A stretch of DNA of 64,000 bases, taken from NCBI RefSeq assembly GCF_029541745.1, contig NZ_CP089746.1, forward strand, positions 7,945,559 through 8,009,558. Direction: 5' to 3'. The notes under the pieces are model-generated. The model ran no database searches, was not told where the DNA came from, and saw only the letters and a list, made by a program, of their open reading frames with translations. The position numbers and the translations under genes were made by a program. Shown one piece after another: positions 8,821 through 16,665 of the stretch. How positions within the stretch are numbered: the first letter of the stretch is position 1; every line of letters starts with the position of its first letter. Source of the stretch: Streptomyces sp. LX-29. Its GTDB lineage: Bacteria; Actinomycetota; Actinomycetes; Streptomycetales; Streptomycetaceae.

Positions 8821-9982
8821 GGGCGATGATCACCTTCTGGATCTCCGAGGTGCCCTCGATGATCGTCATCATCCGGACGTACCGGTACAGGAACTCCAGC
8901 GGATGGCCGCGCACCCACCCCGTCGCCCCGTGCACGCGCAGCGACCGGTCCACGATGCGGACGGCGGTCTCGGAGGAGGTCAGCTTGGCCAGCGCGGCGT
9001 TCTCCGGAACCTCCGCGCCCTCGTCCACCAACCGCGCGCACGCCATCGTCAGCAGCTTGGCCGCCTCGACCTCGGCGCGGCTGGTCACCAGGTGCTCCTG
9101 CACATGCTGGTAGGCGCCGATGCGCTCCCCGAAGGCCCGCCGCTCCCGCGCGTACCCGACCCCCAGCTCCAGGGCGTACTCGGCGAGGCCGTTGCACATG
9201 GCGGCCACCACCAGCCGGCCGCGCGAGAGGCTGTCGATGCCGTGGCCGAGCGCGGCGCCGACCCCGGCAGGCCCCCCGATGACGGCCTCGGCCGGCAGCC
9301 GCACCTCGTCCAGCACCAGCTCGAACAGCTCCTCACCGGACATGCCGTCGTAGCGCTGGCCGATCCGCAGCCGGGGGTGGTCCATGTCGACGACGAACGC
9401 CGTCGGCCCGCCGGGCGCGGCGGCGTCGTCCGCGCGCGCCACGACGATGGCGAAGTCCGCGTGTCCGGCGTTGCTCACGAAGGTCTTGCGGCCCGAGAGC
9501 ACCCAACCGCCGTCCGGCTGACGGGTGGCGGTGGTGGTGAGGTGGAAGGCGTCCGACCCGGCGTTCGGTTCGGTCAGCGCCAGGCAGCGGGTGGCCTCGC
9601 CCCGCACCAGTGGCTTCAGATAACGCTCGATCTGGTCCGGGGTGCCCTGGCGCAGCAGCGGGCTCGGGCCGTCGGACCCGGCCAGCGCGTACGGGGCCAG
9701 CGGGCAGCCGCTGCGGCCGGCGGCGTGGTGCAGCTGCACCACGGCGCTGAACGGCATGCCCGCACCGCCGAGTTCCTCGGGGTGGTCACCGGCGTAGAAG
9801 CCCAGCTTCGCCGAGCGGCGGCGGACATAGCCGCGCAGATCGGCGGGGGGAAGGTCGCCGCTCTCCGGCAGCTCGGCCGCCAGCGGCACCAGCTCGCGGC
9901 GGACGAACGCCGTGAAGGCGTCGACGATCTCACGGTGCTCCGTCTCCAGGACGGACGAGGGCGTGGTGCTGGTCAGGCTCAT
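8801..9982 (-). CDS. Acyl-CoA dehydrogenase-family flavoenzyme in the NRPS cluster
   Basis: 393 aa, full length for the family (FAD-dependent alpha,beta-dehydrogenation). Visible signatures are LALTEPNAGSDA, SGRKTFVSNAG, the FAD/arginine region ERRAFGERIGAYQHVQ, and IIEGTSEIQK with Glu376 at the usual catalytic-base position. Its ATG overlaps the TGA of the upstream C-A-T gene (ATGA), so it is made together with the NRPS. Family members in such clusters (for example prolyl-carrier dehydrogenases) oxidise carrier-bound substrates; a role in making a dehydroamino acid or unsaturated acyl unit is inference. It could also supply an acyl-CoA starter. Confidence 0.88.
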   Translation of the reverse strand: MSLTSTTPSSVLETEHREIVDAFTAFVRRELVPLAAELPESGDLPPADLRGYVRRRSAKLGFYAGDHPEELGGAGMPFSAVVQLHHAAGRSGCPLAPYALAGSDGPSPLLRQGTPDQIERYLKPLVRGEATRCLALTEPNAGSDAFHLTTTATRQPDGGWVLSGRKTFVSNAGHADFAIVVARADDAAAPGGPTAFVVDMDHPRLRIGQRYDGMSGEELFELVLDEVRLPAEAVIGGPAGVGAALGHGIDSLSRGRLVVAAMCNGLAEYALELGVGYARERRAFGERIGAYQHVQEHLVTSRAEVEAAKLLTMACARLVDEGAEVPENAALAKLTSSETAVRIVDRSLRVHGATGWVRGHPLEFLYRYVRMMTIIEGTSEIQKVIIARAMGLG

Positions 9983-12900
9983 CGGGTCGTCTCCGTGAGG
10001 GCGCGGGCCTGGTCGGCGAGGACGGGGTTCTGGAACAGCAGCCGCAGCGGGGGACGGACGCCCAGCCGGGGCTCCAGCCACGCGGCGAGCTGGGCGGCCA
10101 GCAGGGAGTGCCCGCCGACCTGGAAGAAGTGCGACGACGTCGAGAACCGGTCATGGCCCAGCACATCCCGCCAGCCCTCACTCAGCAGCGCGACGGCCGG
10201 GTCCGCGGGACCGCCGTCGGAGCCGTCGGCGGCCGACGCCGATCCGCCGTCCCCCGTGCCCTCCGTGCGTGCCTCGGCGGCGAGGCGGGTCAGCGCGCCG
10301 CGGTTCGGCTTGCCGCCCGGGAGCAGCGGCATGGTCTCCAACCGGATCCAGCGCGCGGGAACGAGCGCCGCGGGCAGCCGCGCGGACAGCGTCTTGTGCA
10401 GCAGCGCCTGGTCGGGCTCCGCGCCGCCGTCGAGGAAGCCGGTCAGGCAGGGGCCGCCGGCCGCGTCCCGGTCGAGGACCACCGCGCAGGACCGGCCGCC
10501 GAACTCGGTGGAGGCCGCGGCCTCGATCTCCTCCAGCTCGATGCGGTACCCGCGCAGCTTGATCTGGTGGTCCCGGCGGCCCAGGAACCACAGCAGGCCG
10601 TCACGGTCCCGGTAGCCGAGGTCGCCGGTGAGGTAGACCCGCTCACCGCCGAGCGCCGGCACCGCGACGAACCGGGCCGCGGTGGCCTCGGCCGCCTCGG
10701 CGCCGCCCAGGTAGCCCCGGGCGAGCCCGGCCCCGGACACGGCGAGTTCGCCGACCGCGCCCGGCGGCAGCGGGCGCAGCCCCGCGTCCAGGACGTGCAC
10801 CGTCATGCCCGGCAGCTCGGTGCCCAACGGGACCTCGGCCTCCGCCCCGGCCTCGACCGCCGCGGCGGAGACCTCGTGCACGGTGGAGGTGATGGTCGCC
10901 TCGGTCACCCCGTAGGCGTTGAGCACCGCCGCGTCCGTGGCGGCCAGCACCTCGCGCAGCGCCGCGGCGGGCAGCCGCTCACCGCCCACGACCAGCAGCC
11001 GCGGCTCCCACAGTCCGTCGGCGAGCGCCTCGCACAGCTCCTCGCGGACGGCGAGCAGATAGCTCGTGGGCAGGTTGGCCACGGTGACCCGGCGGGCCGC
11101 CAGCACGGCGATCAGCTCGGCCGCCGTCGGGACCTCGCGCTGCGGGACCACCAGGCACGCCCCCGCCAGCAGCGACGGCAGCACCTCCTCCAGGGCCACG
11201 TCGAAGGAGGGCTGGGCGAACAGCAGCACCCTGTCCCCAGGGCTCAGCGCGAACCGCCCGGCCACGGTCGTGGCGTGGTGGGCCAGCGCGGCCCGGCCGA
11301 CGGCGACGGCCTTCGGCAGCCCCGTGGAGCCGGAGGTGTGGATGACGTACGCGGCGCCGTCGACGCGCTCCACGGCGTCGGCGGGCGCGGCCGCGGGGAA
11401 GGCGCCGTCCGCGTCGAGCAGCGCGACCGGCACCGGCCCCTCGGCGGGGAGGGAGAGCGCGCTCTGCCGGTCGGTCAGGACCAGTGCCGGGCGCAGCCGG
11501 CGCAGCAGCGTCTCCAGCCGGTTCGTCGGGTCGTTCGGCGACAGCGGGCTGTAGACCGCCCCGGTGCGCAGACAGGCGAGCAGCGACACCACCGTGTCCA
11601 CCCCGCGCGGCAGCACCGCCGCCACGGGCTGTCCGGCGCGCACGCCCGCGGCACGCAGCCGCCCGGCCAACTCCTCGACGAGTCGGTCCAGTTCACCGTA
11701 GGTGATCTTCCGGGCGCCGCTGAGCAGGGCGACGAGACCGGGCTCGGCCCGGGCGGCCGGGTCGAGGACCGCTTCCACCTCCGGCGTCGTGTCGACGTCG
11801 GCTGCCGTGTCGTTCTCCGACGCCGTGGCGGCGTACGGGCCCGTGGCGGCGACGCTCGTGACAGGGGCCGAGGCGTCCCGCGGGGCGACCGGCGCCGGGG
11901 CGAGGCCGGCCAACGGCGCGGTGGGGGAGTCCAGATAGGCGCCCAGGAGATCGAGGAAGCGCTCCGAGAGCAGCCGGGTGGCGCCCTCGTCGAACAGATC
12001 CCGGTCGTAGTCCCAGACCAGCGTCATGCCGGCGACGCCCCGGCGCGGGCCGACCGTACGGCGGTCGTCGGGGATGAGGACGAGGTCCAGGTCGAAGCGG
12101 GTCGTCCCGGTGTTGAACCCCTCGAACAGCGAGACGTCCAGCCCCGGCACCTCGATCTCCGGCAACGCCGCGTCATGGGCGCTGAACATCACGCTGAACA
12201 GGGGGTTGTCCGCGCCCGTGGTGTGCAGGCCCAGCTCGCGGGTGAGCAGCTGCACGGGCACGTCCTGGTGCGGCAGCCCGCGGATGAGGCCGTCGGTGAC
12301 CTCGTCCACCGCCTCGTCGGCGCCGGCCGCCGGGTCCAGCCGCAGCCGCAGCGGGATGGTGTTGACGAACATGCCGGCGGTCTGCTCGAACCCTTCGGGG
12401 CGGTTGCCCACGGCCGTGCCCACGACGAGGTCGGCGCGTCCGCTGTGGCGGCGCAGTAGTTCGGCGAAGAGCGTCAGCAGCGTCGAGAAGGGCGTGTGGC
12501 CCTGGGCGCGGCTGTGGGCGCGCAGCCGCTCGGCGAGCTCCGCGTCGATGGTCTGCCGCAGTTGGCCGCCCGCGTGCCGGCGGCGCGCCCCCGGTCGGGC
12601 GAGGCCCGGCAGCGGCAGGTCGAACGAGGCGTCGGCCAGCTCGCGCCGCCAGTGCGCGAGGCCGGCCTCCCGGCGCGCCGCGCGGTCGCCGCCGTCGGCG
12701 GCCGCGACGTGGTCGCTGTACGAGGGGGCGGACGGCAGGGCGACCGACTCGTTGAGGACGCGCCCGCGGTAGACGGTGAACACGTCCCGGAGCAGGATCG
12801 CGAAGGAGTGCCCGTCGTGGACGAGGTGGTGCTCGACGTGGATGAGCCGGTGGTGCTCGGGGCCGAGGCGGACCAGGCACCAGCGCAGCAGCGGCGCTTC

Positions 12901-13227
12901 GTAGGTGTCCAGCGGCGTCTCGGCCTCGGAGCGCAGCAGCTCGGCGAAGGCGGCCTCGGGGTCCTCGGCGTCACCGAGGTCGAGCGTGCGCAGCCGGGGC
13001 GCGCAGTTCTCCCGGACCCGCTGGCCGGGCAGTCCGCTCGGGGAGTCGACGAGCTCCAGGCGCAGCCCGGGGTGTCGGTCCAGCGAGGCCGCCAGTCCGT
13101 CCCGGAGCGCGGCCTCGTCGAGGGCGCCCCGCAGATCGATGGTGGCGGTGAAGTTGTAGGCGCGGCTGCCGGGGAGCATCTGCTCGTGCAGCCAGACGAT
13201 CTCCTGGGATGTGGAGAGTCCGAACAT
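9979..13227 (-). CDS. NRPS protein: C-A-T module
   Basis: 1082 aa, one complete elongation module. Condensation domain with HHLVHDG (133-139) and MFVNTIPLR; adenylation domain with A3 HTSGSTGLPKAV, A5 NAYGVTEA (Val for the usual Pro), A7 YLTGDLG, A8 IKLRGYRIE and A10 GGKPNR; carrier VGGHSLL with Ser1041. Hand-derived specificity residues D-V-E-N-V-G-A-I-T; the acidic residue at the third position recalls basic-side-chain (Orn/Lys/Arg-like) codes, low confidence. The ATG at 13227 is preferred because GGAAAGG lies 6 nt upstream; a TTG two codons earlier has no room for a ribosome site. The stop overlaps the dehydrogenase start. Confidence 0.92.
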   Translation of the reverse strand: MFGLSTSQEIVWLHEQMLPGSRAYNFTATIDLRGALDEAALRDGLAASLDRHPGLRLELVDSPSGLPGQRVRENCAPRLRTLDLGDAEDPEAAFAELLRSEAETPLDTYEAPLLRWCLVRLGPEHHRLIHVEHHLVHDGHSFAILLRDVFTVYRGRVLNESVALPSAPSYSDHVAAADGGDRAARREAGLAHWRRELADASFDLPLPGLARPGARRRHAGGQLRQTIDAELAERLRAHSRAQGHTPFSTLLTLFAELLRRHSGRADLVVGTAVGNRPEGFEQTAGMFVNTIPLRLRLDPAAGADEAVDEVTDGLIRGLPHQDVPVQLLTRELGLHTTGADNPLFSVMFSAHDAALPEIEVPGLDVSLFEGFNTGTTRFDLDLVLIPDDRRTVGPRRGVAGMTLVWDYDRDLFDEGATRLLSERFLDLLGAYLDSPTAPLAGLAPAPVAPRDASAPVTSVAATGPYAATASENDTAADVDTTPEVEAVLDPAARAEPGLVALLSGARKITYGELDRLVEELAGRLRAAGVRAGQPVAAVLPRGVDTVVSLLACLRTGAVYSPLSPNDPTNRLETLLRRLRPALVLTDRQSALSLPAEGPVPVALLDADGAFPAAAPADAVERVDGAAYVIHTSGSTGLPKAVAVGRAALAHHATTVAGRFALSPGDRVLLFAQPSFDVALEEVLPSLLAGACLVVPQREVPTAAELIAVLAARRVTVANLPTSYLLAVREELCEALADGLWEPRLLVVGGERLPAAALREVLAATDAAVLNAYGVTEATITSTVHEVSAAAVEAGAEAEVPLGTELPGMTVHVLDAGLRPLPPGAVGELAVSGAGLARGYLGGAEAAEATAARFVAVPALGGERVYLTGDLGYRDRDGLLWFLGRRDHQIKLRGYRIELEEIEAAASTEFGGRSCAVVLDRDAAGGPCLTGFLDGGAEPDQALLHKTLSARLPAALVPARWIRLETMPLLPGGKPNRGALTRLAAEARTEGTGDGGSASAADGSDGGPADPAVALLSEGWRDVLGHDRFSTSSHFFQVGGHSLLAAQLAAWLEPRLGVRPPLRLLFQNPVLADQARALTETTR

Positions 13228-13331
13228 GGTCAACCTTTCCGATCGGTAGGTCGTCGGTGGGGGTTCCGGACGCCGCGCGTCGGTCGGACGGCACGGGCCG
13301 GAGGGGCGGTGCGGCGAGTGGGCCGGTGGGC

Positions 13332-14885
13332 TCAGTTCGGCCGCGTCGGTGCGGCGGCCGCCAGGGGCGCCGCAGTGGTACGGGGGTCGGAGGGATCGGG
13401 TTCACGGCCAGAGGCGGGGGCGGGGGCGGCGCCGGGGGAGGGGGACGGCGGAGCCGCGCGGTCGTCGCGCGGCGCCGGGTCGCGGCGCTCGGGAGCCCCG
13501 TCCCCGTGCTCGCCCAGCGCGGCGACCAGCGCCTCGAAGGCGTCCTCCGCGCGGTGGTCGGGGACGACCGCCCGGTCCCAGGCCATGCGGACCAGCAGGT
13601 CGGCTCCGTAGGAGACGGACACGGCGAACGGAGCCTGGAGGGGGCGCCCGTCGAGGTGGATCTCGCGCCCGACGACGCCGCCGAGCCGCAGCGGCGGCCG
13701 GCGGTGCAGGTCCTCGAAGGTGACGAGCCCGTCGAGCCGCCCCGACCAGGGCACCCGGGCCCGCCGGGCCGCGTGGACCACCTCGTCGAACGGGGCGTCG
13801 GCGTGGTCGAGGTCGTCCCACCAGACGGAGGCGCGTGCGGTCCGGTCCAGGTCGTCGGCCGGGTGGGGGACGGTGTTGAGGAAGCAGCCGAGCACCGGCG
13901 GCGCCGCGGCCGGCCGCCCGCCCCACGGATAGCCCAGGGCCGGCACCGAACGCCGTCCGTGGAGCGTCCGCGCGGCGGAGACGCAGGCGTCGAGCACGGT
14001 GGGGAAGGCCGCGGCCCGAGCGTCGCCGCCGAGCGCCAGCCTGCGCCCCGCGGCCCCGGTGACCGCGGGGCCGCCCGAGCTCACGGGCGCGGCCCCCTGG
14101 ACCGGGAGCGGGTCCGACGGCGGTTGGAGCGCTGCCAGGCGCTCGGCCCAGTACCCGAGGGAGGCCGCCGCGGACGCCCGCTCCTCGGCGGCGAGTTGGA
14201 GCCGCACGGCCTCGGCGTACGCGGACACCCCGTCGGCCAGCGTCTCGGCGGACACGTCCCGCGGCCCGAGGCGGTCGCGGTAGGCGGCACCCAGGTCCGC
14301 CATGATCTGGCCCAGCGACTGTTCGTCGCAGACGGTGTGGTCCATGACGATCGCCAGGATCTCCCGCCCCCGGCCGCCGTCGCCGGCTTCGGTCTCGACG
14401 CCGGTGCCGGCGGCTCCGGCTCCGGCACCGGCGGCTCCGGCCCCGGCCCCGGTGGTTTCGGCGTCGGCGGCGAGGAAGAGCCGCAGCGGGGGCCCCGCCG
14501 CGGGCCAGTCGCCCAGGGCGGACAGCAGTGCGTCGGCGGCACCTTCCCCGGGGCGCGGCCGCACCCGGCGCACCTCGGCGGCGGGTGTGCCGATCACCTG
14601 GACCGGCACCCCGCGGCGCACCAGCGGGCGGGCCCGCAGCGCCGGGTGTGTGGCGGCCAGGTGCCCGGCGGCCGCGTGCAGCCGTTCCGGGTCGACCGTC
14701 CCCGCCGGGAAGGTGAAGAACAGCGGGACCAGGGTGGGGCGGCCCTGCGGGTGGAGCCGCTGGGCCAGGACGAATCGCCGCTGTGCGCCGGTGACCGGCA
14801 GCGGCGTGCCGTCGAAGGCGCCGGCGCCCCGATCGAGGGCCTCGAAGCGGGTGAGATAGGACGAAGTGATGCTCGTGGGCTGCAC
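13332..14885 (-). CDS. Stand-alone condensation-domain protein with variant active-site motif
   Basis: 517 aa. The length and layout match one NRPS condensation domain: start PVTGAQRRFVLAQRL, motif region IVMDHTVCDEQS, then PVLGCFLNTVPH. The usual HHxxxDG reads DHxxxDE here: the second His and the Asp are kept, the first His and the Gly are not. An Ala/Gly tract lies just before the motif (about 14398-14456). Such free C proteins can acylate a carrier-bound amine, form a terminal amide or ester, or be inactive; the sequence does not decide. GTG at 14885 is chosen for GGGAGGT four nt upstream. It sits between the exporter and the C-A-T gene. Confidence 0.8.
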   Translation of the reverse strand: MQPTSITSSYLTRFEALDRGAGAFDGTPLPVTGAQRRFVLAQRLHPQGRPTLVPLFFTFPAGTVDPERLHAAAGHLAATHPALRARPLVRRGVPVQVIGTPAAEVRRVRPRPGEGAADALLSALGDWPAAGPPLRLFLAADAETTGAGAGAAGAGAGAAGTGVETEAGDGGRGREILAIVMDHTVCDEQSLGQIMADLGAAYRDRLGPRDVSAETLADGVSAYAEAVRLQLAAEERASAAASLGYWAERLAALQPPSDPLPVQGAAPVSSGGPAVTGAAGRRLALGGDARAAAFPTVLDACVSAARTLHGRRSVPALGYPWGGRPAAAPPVLGCFLNTVPHPADDLDRTARASVWWDDLDHADAPFDEVVHAARRARVPWSGRLDGLVTFEDLHRRPPLRLGGVVGREIHLDGRPLQAPFAVSVSYGADLLVRMAWDRAVVPDHRAEDAFEALVAALGEHGDGAPERRDPAPRDDRAAPPSPSPGAAPAPASGREPDPSDPRTTAAPLAAAAPTRPN

Positions 14886-15072
14886 GATGACCTCCCGCGC
14901 GCCGGATGGCGCGACGGCTCGTGGACAGAAGAAGGACGCGAGGGGGGCGAGACGTGACATGCGTGAGGGGCGAGCGGACGGGCACCCGCGTGAGGGGCAG
15001 GGGCGCTCGCGAAGCGGTGGACCGCCGAGGGGGAGAGGAGATCGTGGGAGGAGAGTCGCGGTGACGGGCACC

Positions 15073-16335
15073 TCAGCCCGTCGCGGCGGCCGGGGCCGCC
15101 GGCAGGTCGCGCAGCCGGCGCAGCGGCGACAGCAGGAGGGGCACCGGGACCAGCAGGATCCCCGTGGCGCAGACCCAGACGGCGGAGCGCGGCCCGGCCG
15201 TCTCGGCGATGGCGCCGCCGGCGAGGGCGCCCAGCGGCATCGTGCCCCAGACCACGAAGCGCAGGGTGGCGTTCATCCGGCCGAGCAGCTCGTCGGGGCA
15301 GAGCAGTTGCCGGAAGCTGACCTGGGCGACGTTGTAGACGACGGCGCCGAAGAAGACGACCGCGGAGCCGAGCGCGAACCAGATGGCGGCGGCGCCCCGG
15401 CCGGCCAGCGGCCACAGTAGGGCGAACGGCCCGCTGAGGACGGTCGACAGCCAGATGACGCGTGCCTGCCCGACCGCGCGGGCCAGGGCGCCCGCGCACA
15501 GCGCGCCGGCCAGTCCGCCCACCGCCGAGACGGACATCATCAGCCCCATGGCGCCCGGCGCGAGTTCCAGCACGCGCACCAGGAACACCGTCTGGACGGC
15601 GACGAGCATCGCGGTGAAGAAGTTGGCGACCGCGGTGGCACAGGCGATCATGCGCAGCACCGGATGCCGGAAGACGAAGGCCAGCCCCTCGACGATCTGG
15701 GCGCGCAACGACGCCTGCGCGGCGGGTGCGGGCGCCGCCTCACGGGTGCGGATGCCCCGGAGGAAGAGGGCGGAGGCCAGATAGCCGAGGGCGTCGGCCA
15801 GCAGGGCGAACGGCGCCCCGAGGAGCTGTACCAGACCGCCGCCCAGCCCCGGACCCGCCACCTGCGACGCCGAACGCGCGGCCTCCAGCGCCCCGTTGCC
15901 CGCCACCAGCTGCTCGCGCGGCAGCAGCGTCGGCAGGTAGCTCTGGTGCGCGACGTCGAAGAAGACGGTGGCCACACCGGTCACCAGGGCGACCAGGTAC
16001 AGCTGCGTCATGGTCAGGGCCCCGGCCCAGGCGGCGAGCGGCAGGCTGGCCATCGCCAGGGCCCGGACGACATCCGCGCGCAGGAGCACCGGCAGCCGCC
16101 GCACGCGGTCCACCCAGGCCCCCGCCACCAACCCGACCAGCAGAAACGCGGCCGTCTCGGAGGCGGTCAGCAGCCCGGCCTCCATCGGGGAGGCGTCGAG
16201 TTCGACCACGGCGACCAGCGGCAGCGCCACAAGGGTCACCTGGGCGCCGATCTGACTCACCGCGGCGCCTGCCAGCAACAACCGGAAGTCGAAGCGCCGT
16301 AAGGGGCTGCCGTCCCGAGGCTTTATTAACAACAC
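15073..16335 (-). CDS. MFS exporter, first gene of the NRPS operon
   Basis: 420 aa with about twelve hydrophobic segments, of the MFS_3 / enterobactin-exporter-like group (DFRLLLAGAAVSQIGAQ near the start, GAWVDRVRRLPVLLRADVVRA as the loop 2-3 signature, QSYLPTLLPREQLVAGNGAL). It probably exports the peptide made by the downstream genes. The start is uncertain: GTG TTG TTA begins at 16335 without a clear ribosome site. Two TTA leucine codons lie at the beginning (16327-16329 and 16300-16302); TTA is rare in Streptomyces and needs the bldA tRNA. The upstream 330 bp is unusually AT-rich and holds candidate operators. Confidence 0.85.
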   Translation of the reverse strand: MLLIKPRDGSPLRRFDFRLLLAGAAVSQIGAQVTLVALPLVAVVELDASPMEAGLLTASETAAFLLVGLVAGAWVDRVRRLPVLLRADVVRALAMASLPLAAWAGALTMTQLYLVALVTGVATVFFDVAHQSYLPTLLPREQLVAGNGALEAARSASQVAGPGLGGGLVQLLGAPFALLADALGYLASALFLRGIRTREAAPAPAAQASLRAQIVEGLAFVFRHPVLRMIACATAVANFFTAMLVAVQTVFLVRVLELAPGAMGLMMSVSAVGGLAGALCAGALARAVGQARVIWLSTVLSGPFALLWPLAGRGAAAIWFALGSAVVFFGAVVYNVAQVSFRQLLCPDELLGRMNATLRFVVWGTMPLGALAGGAIAETAGPRSAVWVCATGILLVPVPLLLSPLRRLRDLPAAPAAATG

Positions 16336-16369
16336 TTGACAGACATTTGGGGATGACGCCCGGACCAGT

Positions 16370-16390
16370 CAAAAATGACGGATATTTTTG
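16370..16390. promoter_or_regulatory. Inverted repeat CAAAAAT-N7-ATTTTTG
   Basis: Perfect 7-bp arms separated by 7 bp, about 35 bp upstream of the exporter start, in AT-rich DNA unlike the surroundings. It could be an operator for the NRPS operon or, less likely, a weak hairpin. Confidence 0.45.
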
Positions 16391-16450
16391 GTCATTTACG
16401 CCCGCGATCCAGGCAACTTCGGTCGACCGAAAAGCGAACCGCACACACCT

Positions 16451-16466
16451 GTAACGTTAACGTCAC
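16451..16466. promoter_or_regulatory. 16-bp near-perfect palindrome around ACGTTAACGT
   Basis: GTAACGTTAACGTCAC is symmetric except for one base pair and has the perfect core ACGTTAACGT. It lies about 120 bp upstream of the exporter. Candidate operator; no regulator gene lies inside the cluster. Confidence 0.45.
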
Positions 16467-16546
16467 CCGCAGTGATTCGCGGCTCACGAGTCCTTCGGCG
16501 TCTCAAACGACTCAATCCGGCGATCTGGGGGCGGTTGCTTGATTGT

Positions 16547-16557
16547 CCGATAATCGG
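16547..16557. promoter_or_regulatory. 11-bp palindrome CCGATAATCGG
   Basis: Perfect 5-bp arms around one base, about 110 bp beyond the 3' end of the M14 gene. Its role is unknown; short enough that chance is possible. Confidence 0.25.
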
Positions 16558-16665
16558 TGCCCATGGGTCGCTGAACGATCACCGCGCGGGCTCTCTCGGC
16601 GGCACTCGGCGCCCGCGGCCGGGCGTCCGTGGGCGCCGGAATCACCCGCGAGCGCGGGTGTCGCG

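Larger units (their letters stand above)
16336..16665. other. AT-rich promoter region of the NRPS operon
   Basis: 330 bp without a gene, between the exporter start and the 3' end of the M14 peptidase gene. It holds three symmetric elements listed separately (16370-16390, 16451-16466, 16547-16557). Promoters of the NRPS operon should lie here, but I cannot assign a -35/-10 pair with confidence. Confidence 0.6.
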
